DNA of 23,522 bases, from contig CAJKXC010000040.1 of assembly GCA_905203765.1 (NCBI GenBank), positions 1 through 23,522 of the forward strand. Direction: 5' to 3'. Numbering within the stretch: the first letter of the stretch is position 1; the number at the start of each line of letters is the position of its first letter. This document shows positions 15,376 through 22,970 of this stretch, in pieces. Made by a program: the position numbers and the translations under genes. The notes under the pieces were generated by a model. The model had not been told where the DNA came from and searched no databases. It saw only the letters and a program-made list of their open reading frames with translations. This DNA comes from an uncultured Bacteroides sp. Lineage in GTDB: Bacteria; Bacteroidota; Bacteroidia; Bacteroidales; Bacteroidaceae.

Positions 15376-15777
15376 ATGGATACTGAGAAATTGTCAGAGG
15401 ATTATCGTCCGTTAATCTTGGTTGCGGAAGATGATGAGAGTAATTTTGAGTTAATAAAAGCTATTATCGGTAAGAAGTGCGATATATTATGGGCTAAGAA
15501 CGGCGAAGAAATGGTGGCTTTGTTCAAGGAGAACCGTGACAAGGCGGAAGCCATGTTGATGGATATCAAGATGCCTATCATGAATGGACTGGACGCCACG
15601 GTGATTATACGCAAAGAGGATAGCAAAATGCCTATCATTATGCAAACGGCCTATGCTTTTACTACCGATCGTGAGAAAGCTATGGAGTGCGGAGCTACGG
15701 AAGTGTTGGTAAAACCGATAACCCTAAGTGCTTTACGTACTTGTTTGAGCAAATATCTTCCTGATTTGAAGTGGTAA
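15376..15777 (+). CDS. Stand-alone response regulator receiver protein
   Basis: This 133-residue protein consists of a CheY-like receiver domain only, with no DNA-binding output domain. The acidic pocket is VAEDD (E18, D19, D20), the phosphoryl acceptor is D63 in LMDIKMP, and the conserved switch residues are T91 (QTAYA) and K113 (LVKPI). By family it is phosphorylated by a histidine kinase and acts through protein contacts or as a phosphorelay step. The receiver resembles those fused to Bacteroides hybrid kinases. No kinase is encoded nearby. The start is ATG 15376; a longer reading from 15304 is rejected because it would begin upstream of the -7 box. A terminator follows directly. Confidence 0.88.
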   Translation: MDTEKLSEDYRPLILVAEDDESNFELIKAIIGKKCDILWAKNGEEMVALFKENRDKAEAMLMDIKMPIMNGLDATVIIRKEDSKMPIIMQTAYAFTTDREKAMECGATEVLVKPITLSALRTCLSKYLPDLKW

Positions 15778-15802
15778 ATTAGGAATTGTAAAGACATAAA
15801 TT

Positions 15803-15848
15803 GAAGGGATGATAAAGCGGCGGTGGCTGCTCTATCATCCCTTCTTTT
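15803..15848 (+). terminator. Terminator of the response regulator gene
   Basis: GAAGGGATGATAAAGC (15803-15818) pairs with GCTCTATCATCCCTTC (15829-15844) with one mismatch around a ten-base loop, followed by TTTT. It starts 26 bases past the stop codon at 15777. Confidence 0.88.
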
Positions 15849-15854
15849 GTTATT

Positions 15855-16012
15855 GCATCGTCTGTTTGCCCCGAAACGCATCGTCTGTTTGCCCCGAAAC
15901 GCATCGTCTGTTTACCCGAAACGCATCATCTGTTTACCCCGAATACATCATCTATTTACCCCAAACGCATCATCTGTTTGCCTCAAACGCATCATCTGTT
16001 TCATTTTACCCC
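15855..16012. repeat. Tandem array A: seven imperfect 22-23 bp units
   Basis: Units begin at about 15855, 15878, 15901, 15923, 15945, 15967 and 15989. The first two are identical 23-mers beginning GCATCGTCTGTTTGCC; later copies carry point changes (ATCATC, TTTACC) and one-base losses. Most units hold a small dyad, GTTT-N5/6-AAAC. There are no spacers, so it is not a CRISPR array, and the 22/23-bp period breaks any reading frame. The array lies between the response regulator terminator and array B. Confidence 0.85.
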
Positions 16013-16074
16013 TAATAAAGCGTCTTATTATCTAATTATCAACAGATTATATTTACCTATCCTGTCTTAAGCGG

Positions 16075-16206
16075 TGTAAAAGCATTTACACCTTGATGTA
16101 ACTGCTTTTACATAAGGCTGCAACGGCCTTTACATACTAATGTAATTGCTTTCACATAAGGATGTAACAGCTTTTGTTTCAGAGTGTAAATGCTTTTATT
16201 CTGATA
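16075..16206. repeat. Tandem array B: six 22-bp units with operator-like dyads
   Basis: Six consecutive units of exactly 22 bp start at 16075, 16097, 16119, 16141, 16163 and 16185. Each begins TGTAA (TGCAA in unit 3) and has GC or GCC near position 8, followed by a T-run. The first four end a dyad near position 16, for example TGTAAAAGCATTTACA and TGTAACTGCTTTTACA, that is TGTAA-N6-TTACA. The last two units have lost the right half. The array is unrelated in sequence to array A. It lies about 320 bp upstream of the susC promoter. Confidence 0.8.
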
Positions 16207-16502
16207 TGTTGTGGCATTATCCCTTCGGGAAGCTATTCCTGCCCTATTAATCTGCGTTAAAAAACTCTATTTAAATTAACTGATTATGTGAATTTGAATT
16301 TATATAAAATGTAATCATAAATGCTAATAAAACTATATTGTATTGACATAATGTATATATACATTATTAATCATATTGGCAAACAAAGTGGGGTTATATA
16401 AGTTTTACGCTTTACATATATTGATATTTACAATATTTATCTGACATCATGAACGCTAATATAAGTATATTAAAACATTATGATATTTTTGTTTTAATTT
16501 CC
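16207..16502. other. AT-rich noncoding stretch upstream of the susC promoter
   Basis: About 300 bases lie between array B and the susC promoter. No gene of meaningful length is visible on either strand. The region is very AT-rich and holds one perfect 20-bp palindrome (16348-16367). Confidence 0.7.
16348..16367. promoter_or_regulatory. Perfect 20-bp palindrome, possible regulator site
   Basis: ATAATGTATATATACATTAT is its own reverse complement, preceded by TTGAC. It is centred about 168 bp upstream of the susC -7 box. The symmetry suggests a dimeric regulator or a local cruciform. AT-rich palindromes can arise by chance in such DNA, so the call is tentative. Confidence 0.45.
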
Positions 16503-16533
16503 TTTTGATATATAAAAAAGATAAATACCTTTG
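16503..16533 (+). promoter_or_regulatory. Promoter of the susC-susD operon
   Basis: TTTTG (16503-16507), an 18-bp spacer and TACCTTTG (16526-16533) match the Bacteroides promoter. Transcription should start near 16540, giving a leader of about 46 bases before ATG 16587. Elements and spacing are repeated in the silent copy at 23023-23053. Confidence 0.78.
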
Positions 16534-16805
16534 CACAGTGTTAGGTTTAAAATTCATTTTAATAGGTTAAATTTAAGAGAGAATTTATGAAAAGAAAATT
16601 AATGTTGTTGTTAGCCTGCCTCTTTGTAGGTATAGGTATCGTAACAGCTCAGACGTCTACTGTCTCGGGAGTAGTGACTTCTGAAGAAGACGGTGAGTCT
16701 GTTGTTGGGGCATCAGTGTTAGTAGAAGGTACCTCACTGGGTGCCGTTACCGATATTGATGGTAAGTTTACAATTTCGAACGTTCCAAGTTCAGCAAAGA
16801 ACTTG
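16503..16805 (+). repeat. Left arm of the susC 5'-end inverted repeat
   Basis: This stretch (promoter, leader, signal peptide and codons 1-73 of susC) is repeated in opposite orientation at 22752-23053. In the 73 shared codons 188 of 219 bases match by eye, about 86 percent, and 64 of 73 residues are identical. The longest exact runs are 23 bases (from GAGTCTGTTG) and 20 bases (from TTAATGTTGT). Similarity stops at codon 73, after AACGTTCCAAGTTC and GCAAAGA. Confidence 0.85.
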
Positions 16806-19800
16806 CGCGTATCCTTCGTCGGAATGCAGTCGCAAGTAGTTCCTATCAGACGAGGTGTAATGAGAATCGTGTTGAAACCGGATGCAGAGGTACTGGACGA
16901 GGTTGTGGTGACAGCTATGGGTATCTCCCGTGCCGAAAAGACTTTGGGTTATGCGGCATCGACGGTGAAGAGTGAGGAAATTGTTTCCGCGCGTACTACT
17001 AATATTGCCAATGCACTGTCCGGTAAGGTTGCCGGTGTCCAGGTAAACTCCACTTCTTCCGACCCGGGTTCGGTCAGTAACATCGTGATCCGTGGTTTCA
17101 GTTCTATCAACGGTGACAACCAGCCGCTCTATGTAGTGGACGGTATACCTTTGCAGAACAGTTTGTTCTCCGGTTCGGGCAAGAACATACCGACGGGTGG
17201 TGTAGCCAACGTGGCTTCCGAAGATATCGAGTCAATGACCGTATTGAAAGGTGCTGCCGCTACTGCATTGTATGGTAGCCGTGCTGCCAACGGTGTTATC
17301 CTGATTACCACCAAATCGGGTAAGAAAGGTGATAACCGCAATTTCTCCATCAGCTATAGCGGAAGCATCCAGGCACGCCAGGTTTCCCTGCTGCCCGAAT
17401 TGCAGAATGATTTCGGACAAGGTTGGAACGGCGGACAGACTTTCATTGAAAACGGTTCCTGGGGACCTGCTCTCGATGGTTCTCAACAGGTGTATGGTCC
17501 TATTTGGAACCATCAGCAGTTGATTCATGAGTACAGCGCCAAGAAAGATAATGTAAAGGACTTCTTTGACCTGGGATGGTCGCAGAATCACAGCCTTTCG
17601 TTGAGCGGTGTGTCTAATGACAGTAAGATGAACTATTACCTGTCTTACTCGTATGCCAACGACGATGGTATCATGCCAAAGGATTATGATACTTACGAAC
17701 GTAATACATTGGCTTTCCGTAATAGCTACGAAGCTACCGACTGGTTGAAGGTTTCTTCTTCCGTAAACTTTGCCCGTAGTAATATAGATGCAGTAGGTAC
17801 TTATCAGGGTACTTCCGTAATCGACGGTCTTTATGAAATGGCTCGTGACATATCTATTGTAGATATGAAGAACACGAACATTGCATTCTTTAATCCCGAA
17901 GCCTACTTTACTCCTTACGGTATTACCAATCCGTACTGGTCTTTGGAGAACAACTACCACCATACAAGCTCCAAGCAGATTTATGGTAAACTTCAGTTGG
18001 ATATCAAACCTATCAAAGAACTGACACTTTCTTACCGTATGGGTTTTGACTATACGGACTATGACGTCAAGATCGGTGAGCCGCAGATTGACCTGGACGA
18101 TGCCTTGATTGACGAAGATTACGGTTATGCACCTTCTAACATGAACCAGAAGGGTTCTGTATATGCATCCTACGGACGCCGCTATGAGGTGAATCATGAC
18201 TTCCTTGCCAATTACACCAGGAAGTTCCTGAACGACAAGCTGGATCTTAGTGTGAATGCCGGTGTGAATATGAACGAGCGTGGTTCTAACAGCATGGCGG
18301 GACAGACGGACGACCTGACTTTCTTCTCCGACTTCTGGAACTTGAGCAACGGTGCTACCAAGACTACTCTTTCCGAGACCAAGAGCAAGCGTCGCCTGGT
18401 AGGTATGTTCGGTGATGTTACTTTGGGCTGGGACGATATGATTTATTTGAATGCGACCGCCCGTAACGACTGGTCGTCTACGCTGCCTATCGACAATAAC
18501 AGTTTCTTCTATCCGGGTGCTACGTTGAGCTGGATTTTCACCCGGTTGATTCCTGAGAACAAGGTGTTGACCTTTGGTAAGTTGCGTATGGCATACGGTA
18601 AGACCGGTAATGATGCCAGTCCTTATCAGACAGGTGTTACTTACGTTCAAGGAGCATCAAACGGTTACTATATTTCTAATATCAACAAGTTCCCGATGAA
18701 CGGTGTGAATGCATTCCAGGCATCCAACACCATGGGTAGTGCTACTTTGAAACCGGAAATGACCTCTGAGTTTGAAATCGGTGCAAACCTTCAGTTCTTC
18801 AACGGCCGCATAGGTATCGATGCATCTTACTATACCCGTACTACGAGTGACCAGATCTTTACGTTACCGGTCGATCCCTCTACCGGTTACAGCTTCATGG
18901 TGACCAACTTCGGTAAGGTTCGTAATAATGGTTTTGAGTTGTTGCTGACTACAGTTCCTGTTCGTACCCGTGATTTCCGTTGGGATTTGGACTTCAACTT
19001 TGCAGTGAATAAGAATAAAGTTGTTAAGCTTCCTGAGAGTCTGGAAGGCGGTAAAGTATCTATTTATAGCTTCTCGGCAGGAAATGACGCCGTATATATG
19101 TATGCGGAAGAAGGCAAAGCTATGGGACAATTCTACACTTATTTGCCCCAGTATACAGAAAGCGGCCAGCCGATTGTAGATGCAAACGGCCAGCCTGTTC
19201 TGAGCACAACAGTTCAGGATACCGGAAAGAACATGAACAACGATTGGACGGGTGGTGTGAATACAGCGCTTACTTACAAGGACTTCACGCTGAGTGCAGC
19301 GCTTGATATCCGTAGCGGTGGTTATATGTTCTCCCGTACCAAGAACCTGATGCAGTTCACCGGTAACGGAACTATTACGACTTATAACGGACGTCGTCCG
19401 TTCATCATCCCCAACTCTGTAGTAGCCCAGGGTGACGGTACTTATGTAGAAAATACCACTCCGATCTATCCGCATAACAGCAGTTATCAGAATTACTTCA
19501 ATAGATACGGTGCCGGTGAAGGTGGTGAACTCTACCTTGTAGACCGTTCCTTTGTCAAGTTGCGTAATATCAGCCTGACTTGGAATGTGCCTAAGAGATG
19601 GGTACGCTCAATGTCTCTGAATAACATCGCACTGACTGTATTCTGTAATAACGTGTTTACGTGGACGGCATCGGACAACTACTTCATCGATCCTGAAGCA
19701 ACCACTATTTCTCAGGCGGGCTATGGTGACTTGGCCACACAGTTCGGTGAACTTTATTCCAATCCGTCTTGCCGTGTCTTTGGATGTAACCTAAGCATTA

Positions 19801-19808
19801 AATTCTAA
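16587..19808 (+). CDS. SusC/RagA-family TonB-dependent outer membrane transporter
   Basis: This 1073-residue TonB-dependent beta-barrel forms, with the SusD-like lipoprotein, a lidded importer in the outer membrane. A signal peptide (MKRKLMLLLACLFVGIGIVTAQ) is followed by a carboxypeptidase-regulatory-like domain (about 25-100, VSGVVTSEEDGESVVGASV), the TonB-box region DEVVVTAMG (104-112), a plug with YVVDGIPLQN and AAATALYGSRAANGVILITT, then the barrel, ending in aromatic Phe (NLSIKF). No N-terminal STN signalling domain is present, so it should not control an anti-sigma/ECF pair. Four-gene order matches B. thetaiotaomicron BT2264-BT2261, whose crystal structure contained peptides, so peptides are the best substrate guess. 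The first 73 codons are duplicated as an inverted silent cassette at 22749-22970. Confidence 0.95.
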   Translation: MKRKLMLLLACLFVGIGIVTAQTSTVSGVVTSEEDGESVVGASVLVEGTSLGAVTDIDGKFTISNVPSSAKNLRVSFVGMQSQVVPIRRGVMRIVLKPDAEVLDEVVVTAMGISRAEKTLGYAASTVKSEEIVSARTTNIANALSGKVAGVQVNSTSSDPGSVSNIVIRGFSSINGDNQPLYVVDGIPLQNSLFSGSGKNIPTGGVANVASEDIESMTVLKGAAATALYGSRAANGVILITTKSGKKGDNRNFSISYSGSIQARQVSLLPELQNDFGQGWNGGQTFIENGSWGPALDGSQQVYGPIWNHQQLIHEYSAKKDNVKDFFDLGWSQNHSLSLSGVSNDSKMNYYLSYSYANDDGIMPKDYDTYERNTLAFRNSYEATDWLKVSSSVNFARSNIDAVGTYQGTSVIDGLYEMARDISIVDMKNTNIAFFNPEAYFTPYGITNPYWSLENNYHHTSSKQIYGKLQLDIKPIKELTLSYRMGFDYTDYDVKIGEPQIDLDDALIDEDYGYAPSNMNQKGSVYASYGRRYEVNHDFLANYTRKFLNDKLDLSVNAGVNMNERGSNSMAGQTDDLTFFSDFWNLSNGATKTTLSETKSKRRLVGMFGDVTLGWDDMIYLNATARNDWSSTLPIDNNSFFYPGATLSWIFTRLIPENKVLTFGKLRMAYGKTGNDASPYQTGVTYVQGASNGYYISNINKFPMNGVNAFQASNTMGSATLKPEMTSEFEIGANLQFFNGRIGIDASYYTRTTSDQIFTLPVDPSTGYSFMVTNFGKVRNNGFELLLTTVPVRTRDFRWDLDFNFAVNKNKVVKLPESLEGGKVSIYSFSAGNDAVYMYAEEGKAMGQFYTYLPQYTESGQPIVDANGQPVLSTTVQDTGKNMNNDWTGGVNTALTYKDFTLSAALDIRSGGYMFSRTKNLMQFTGNGTITTYNGRRPFIIPNSVVAQGDGTYVENTTPIYPHNSSYQNYFNRYGAGEGGELYLVDRSFVKLRNISLTWNVPKRWVRSMSLNNIALTVFCNNVFTWTASDNYFIDPEATTISQAGYGDLATQFGELYSNPSCRVFGCNLSIKF

Positions 19809-19828
19809 AATTAAGGAGAAAATAAGAT

Positions 19829-21322
19829 ATGAAAAAGATATTTATTATATCCGCTATTGCCTTGAGCACTGTTTTTGGCTCTTGCGACAGTTACCTGGAT
19901 ATCAACGAAAGTCCTAATTCGCCTACCGAAGGCAACGTTGAAACTTATATGCTGCTGCCTGCCATCGAGATGCATATAGCCTCGAGTTATGGCGATTACC
20001 TGCGCATTGTCGGTGGATTTCATTCAATGCATTATGCTCATTTGAACGGAACGAGCAATTATCTGGATTATTCACAATTCAGTATGTCTGCTACCCGTAG
20101 CAGCGGCGCTTATACTCAGTTCACACAAAAGGCTTTGCAGAATCTGAAGACTACACTCGCGAAGTCATCTGCAGCCGAAGACTGGGGTACCTATCTGGCA
20201 GCTACCACCTTGCGTGCTTTTGTTTACCAAGCTTTAGTCGATTGCTATGGTGAAGTTCCTTATACCGAAGCTCTCGATCCGACCAATCTGTCGCCGAAGT
20301 ACGATGACGGACAACTTATTTATGAAGGTGTGCTTGCCGAACTCAACGCCGCTCTGGAGCATGCTTCGGCTTCGAACCCTGTTGCCACCAATTTCCTTTA
20401 TTCATCTGCCACTGCAGGCAAGTGGATTCAGTTTGCCAATGCCTTGAAGCTGAAAATGCTGATGCGTATGGCAGATGTCAAGAACGTACAATCTGAATTG
20501 GCGGCTTTGATTGCCGAAGACAATTTCCCGACAAGCGACGTTTGCTACAAAGATTGCTGGAGCAACGAGATCGGGCAAATGAACCCGTTCTATGCTGAGG
20601 AGTTTAATACCGGTGTTCAGACCAATGTGGCTGCCAATGTAGCAATCATCGGCAGTATGCTGATAACGGACGGTGACGGCAGTACATACCAGGATCCGCG
20701 TTTGGAGAAGTTCTTCTTGAAGAATTCCGATGGTGTATACGTAGGTAGTGTTTCGGGTACACAGTATCCCGGTGGTACGTCGTTGACCAAGTGGTGCCGT
20801 CCGGTGGCAAGCTATGATATGCCTTTGTACCTGATTACGTTGTCGGAAATTGAATTCTTCAAGGCAGAATATTATGCGCGCTATGGTTCGGCAACTGATG
20901 CTGCTGCTCATTATGCTGCTGCTATCGAGGCTTCGTTTGCTACGGCAGGCGCTACTGGAGCAGATGAGTATGTAGCCCGTTATCCCTACGACCAGAATAA
21001 CTTCAAGAAGAGTCTGGGTAATGCCAAGTGGGTAGTGCTCGCCGGCGTCAACTCGTTCGAGGCTTGGTGCGAAATGCGTCGTCTGAACTATCCGGAATTC
21101 GGTACAGTCAAAGGTAGTGATCTTTATAAAGAGGGTGATGACGACTCTTTCGATCCCTCGAAATATGTGCCCTATACACTTTATACCCCTATCCAGGTAT
21201 TCGGACAGTTGGGCGAAAATAAAATTCTGGAGCGCTATCCTTATGCGGAAAGTTCTTCGGCCCGTAATCCTAATACTCCTACATTCCCGGGTTATGCAAC
21301 GCCCGTATTCTGGGGTAAGTAA
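19829..21322 (+). CDS. SusD/RagB-family nutrient-binding outer membrane lipoprotein
   Basis: This 497-residue surface lipoprotein forms the hinged lid over the SusC barrel and captures substrate. The signal ends in lipobox VFGSC with Cys19, followed by DSYLDINESPNSP, a typical start for SusD_2-type proteins. Helical TPR-like segments appear around QKALQNLKTTL, LRAFVYQALVDCYGEVPYTEA, FANALKLKMLMRMADV and YLITLSEIEFFKAEYYARYG, with the typical AHYAAAIEASF segment. The gene starts 20 bases after the susC stop, with AAGGAG 12 bases before ATG. It is translationally paired with susC. Ligand residues cannot be predicted. No carbohydrate-active enzyme is encoded beside it, which argues against a standard polysaccharide locus. 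Confidence 0.94.
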   Translation: MKKIFIISAIALSTVFGSCDSYLDINESPNSPTEGNVETYMLLPAIEMHIASSYGDYLRIVGGFHSMHYAHLNGTSNYLDYSQFSMSATRSSGAYTQFTQKALQNLKTTLAKSSAAEDWGTYLAATTLRAFVYQALVDCYGEVPYTEALDPTNLSPKYDDGQLIYEGVLAELNAALEHASASNPVATNFLYSSATAGKWIQFANALKLKMLMRMADVKNVQSELAALIAEDNFPTSDVCYKDCWSNEIGQMNPFYAEEFNTGVQTNVAANVAIIGSMLITDGDGSTYQDPRLEKFFLKNSDGVYVGSVSGTQYPGGTSLTKWCRPVASYDMPLYLITLSEIEFFKAEYYARYGSATDAAAHYAAAIEASFATAGATGADEYVARYPYDQNNFKKSLGNAKWVVLAGVNSFEAWCEMRRLNYPEFGTVKGSDLYKEGDDDSFDPSKYVPYTLYTPIQVFGQLGENKILERYPYAESSSARNPNTPTFPGYATPVFWGK

Positions 21323-21358
21323 TCCATTATTTCAATATACCTAAAATTGAATAGAACA

Positions 21359-22063
21359 ATGAAAAGTAAATTATTATATGTGATGATGTTTGCGCTGGCT
21401 GTTTTCACGCTGACCGGTTGCGACGATAGCACCTCGGGAATGACCCGCATTACCTACTATCCGGAACTGACTCTGGACGGTGCTACTACTATCTATTTGG
21501 ACAAGGGTGAAGCTTTTGTTGAACCGGGCTATTCTGCCATTATGAATGGTGAAGATGTGACGGACGATGTAAAGGTTACCTCGAATGTGGATACATCCAA
21601 ATCAGGTATCTATACTATCAACTACTCTATTGCGAATGCCGATGGTTTCTCTTCTTCTTCATCGCGCAAGATTATCGTGATGGATCCGAACGATCCCAGA
21701 GAGGGATTCTATAACACGGATCCCGGTTGCTACCGCGATTATAACGGTCAGACACCTTATGGTGCAAGCTATGAAATCATGGTAATCAATAATAATGATG
21801 GTACGTATACTGTGGAAGACCTCTTGGGTGGCTGGTATTATTATCGTGCCAACTATGGTCCCAACTATGCTTTGTCTGGCGTTGTAACCATTCCTGCCGA
21901 TGGTGGTGCCGTAGAATTGGTTTCCAGTTATCTCATCGGCTGGGGAGACTCTGCCAACTATATGGCGGACGGTAAGTACGATGCGGCTACAGGAACTCTT
22001 TCATGGTGCTTGAACTATACTGAGTATCCAATGGACTTTTATGTAACAATGTATAAGAAATGA
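21359..22063 (+). CDS. Lipoprotein with Ig-like (DUF5011/5012-type) domain, SusCD accessory
   Basis: This 234-residue lipoprotein has signal MKSKLLYVMMFALAVFTLTGC with lipid-anchor Cys21, followed by acidic DD, which fits the surface-export signal of Bacteroidetes lipoproteins. Residues about 30-110 form an Ig-like beta domain (IYLDKGEAFVEPGYSA, SGIYTINYSIANADG, RKIIVMD) of the DUF5011/5012 type. The rest is a second beta-rich domain with many aromatics (GGWYYYRANYGPNY). I chose ATG 21359; TTG 21347 would add four residues ahead of the signal. It is third in the operon and overlaps the next gene by ATGA. In the BT2261-2264 structure such accessory lipoproteins sit on the SusCD dimer. Function of this family is unknown; a substrate-binding or complex-stabilising role is likely. 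Confidence 0.85.
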   Translation: MKSKLLYVMMFALAVFTLTGCDDSTSGMTRITYYPELTLDGATTIYLDKGEAFVEPGYSAIMNGEDVTDDVKVTSNVDTSKSGIYTINYSIANADGFSSSSSRKIIVMDPNDPREGFYNTDPGCYRDYNGQTPYGASYEIMVINNNDGTYTVEDLLGGWYYYRANYGPNYALSGVVTIPADGGAVELVSSYLIGWGDSANYMADGKYDAATGTLSWCLNYTEYPMDFYVTMYKK

Positions 22064-22578
22064 AGAATATGAAAAGAGTAATATACTTATTAATGATGTG
22101 CGCAGTAGTGCTCTTGACTTCCTGCGAAAAAGATGATATTGAAAACACTGCCACCAAGGCGCTTGCCGGAGAATGGTATGTGACGGTGGATGGTGTGGAT
22201 GCCGACGGAAAAGTTCTCTATGAGGATGCTTTCAATTTGGGACACAAAATGTTGTATACCTATAATACGGCTGCCAATGTTCCTACTGAAATGTATGTAG
22301 ATGATATGAAGAACTTCTGGGACTATAAGGTGAGAGTAAAATCGGATATCAAAGCGCTTACTTTCGCTACGGAAGGTGCTGTTCCCAACGAGAAGTATGA
22401 CTGTGATGTGACAATCGAAGGTGGTAAGGTGCTTTTGGGCGCTGCAACAACCCCCCATGGCACTCCTGCCGACAGCATCGTGTTCTATGTTATATTCAGT
22501 GATGATACTAATATTCCGGCTTATGCCAAACTGAAAGTGGCTGGATATCGCTATACCGGCTTTGCCGAAGACGAATGA
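22060..22578 (+). CDS. Lipocalin-like (Lipid_bd-type) surface lipoprotein, SusCD accessory
   Basis: This 172-residue lipoprotein begins MKNMKRVIYLLMMCAVVLLTSC, with Cys22 as the lipid anchor. The next residues, EKDDIE, fit the surface-export consensus K-(D/E)-(D/E). The remainder is a beta-rich domain of about 145 residues beginning ALAGEWYVTVDGVDADG, the usual opening of lipocalin-like Lipid_bd proteins. Its start ATG overlaps the upstream stop (ATGA); the second Met (22069) is an alternative. It is the last gene of the operon, as BT2261 is in B. thetaiotaomicron. Despite the family name, lipid binding is not shown by the sequence. A string of hairpins follows. Confidence 0.85.
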   Translation: MKNMKRVIYLLMMCAVVLLTSCEKDDIENTATKALAGEWYVTVDGVDADGKVLYEDAFNLGHKMLYTYNTAANVPTEMYVDDMKNFWDYKVRVKSDIKALTFATEGAVPNEKYDCDVTIEGGKVLLGAATTPHGTPADSIVFYVIFSDDTNIPAYAKLKVAGYRYTGFAEDE

Positions 22579-22580
22579 AG

Positions 22581-22680
22581 TACTAATTAACGAATTAGTA
22601 TATTCTCTCTTACCGGGATCCTCTAACATCCCGGTAAGTTTAACTTTACGTTAATCGTTTCTTTAATCTCTTAAAGAAAC
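22581..22680. other. Three successive hairpins after the importer operon
   Basis: Hairpin 1 at 22581-22600 has TACTAATT pairing with AATTAGTA. Hairpin 2 at 22609-22638 has CTTACCGGGAT pairing with ATCCCGGTAAG around eight bases, followed by TTTAACTTT, so it may terminate. Hairpin 3 at 22657-22680 has GTTTCTTTAA pairing with TTAAAGAAAC around four bases. They lie between the last stop codon and the main terminator. Confidence 0.8.
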
Positions 22681-22684
22681 AACG

Positions 22685-22720
22685 CTGGGCGGCTTCGTGA
22701 GAAGGCGCCCAGTTTATTTA
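22685..22720. terminator. Terminator of the importer operon, symmetric in structure
   Basis: CTGGGCGGCTTC (22685-22696) pairs with GAAGGCGCCCAG (22701-22712) with one G-G mismatch around loop GTGA, followed by TTTATTTA. Read from the opposite strand, the same stem would meet transcripts from the silent susC cassette. Confidence 0.85.
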
Positions 22721-22748
22721 TAATGATTATGCAAGGTTTTAATGATGT

Positions 22749-22970
22749 TTACAAAGTCTTTGCGGAACTTGGAACGTTTGCGATTGTAAACTTGCCATCA
22801 ATACCCGTAACGGTTCCCAGAGAAGTACCTTTTACTAATACTGATGCCCCAACAACAGACTCGCCGTCTTCTTCGGAAGTTACCACTCCCGAAATTGTAG
22901 ACGTTTGAGCTGTTACAAAGCCTATACCCACAAAGAGACAGGCTAACAACAACATTAACTTTTTTCTCAT
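22749..22970 (-). pseudogene. Silent susC 5' cassette (73 codons, truncated), opposite to the operon
   Basis: This leftward fragment encodes a complete signal peptide (MRKKLMLLLACLFVGIGFVTAQ) and most of the carboxypeptidase-regulatory-like domain of a SusC protein, ending NVPSSAKTL at a TAA stop (22751-22749). It matches the first 73 residues of the full SusC at 16587 at 64 positions. There is no plug, TonB box or barrel, so it cannot work as a transporter. It keeps a good promoter (23023-23053) and a leader with the same AAGAGAGAATTT before ATG. Substitutions are spread along the fragment, many silent, so the reading frame appears to have been maintained. That fits a stored 5' end used after DNA inversion better than a decaying remnant. 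Confidence 0.88.

Noticed and set aside
15855..16012. Array A considered as a CRISPR array
   Set aside because: Units abut with no unique spacers, the period is only 22-23 bp and no cas gene is present.
15823..16035. Small open frames across array A (68-70 codons)
   Set aside because: The 22/23-bp period shifts the frame every unit, and the predicted products are repeats of the DNA array with no leader or ribosome site.
17232..18650. Minus-strand open frame (472 codons) inside susC
   Set aside because: Antisense of the SusC plug and barrel; no start context, promoter or recognisable domain.
22723..22908. Plus-strand open frame (61 codons) near the silent susC cassette
   Set aside because: It is the antisense of the conserved SusC N-terminal coding sequence.
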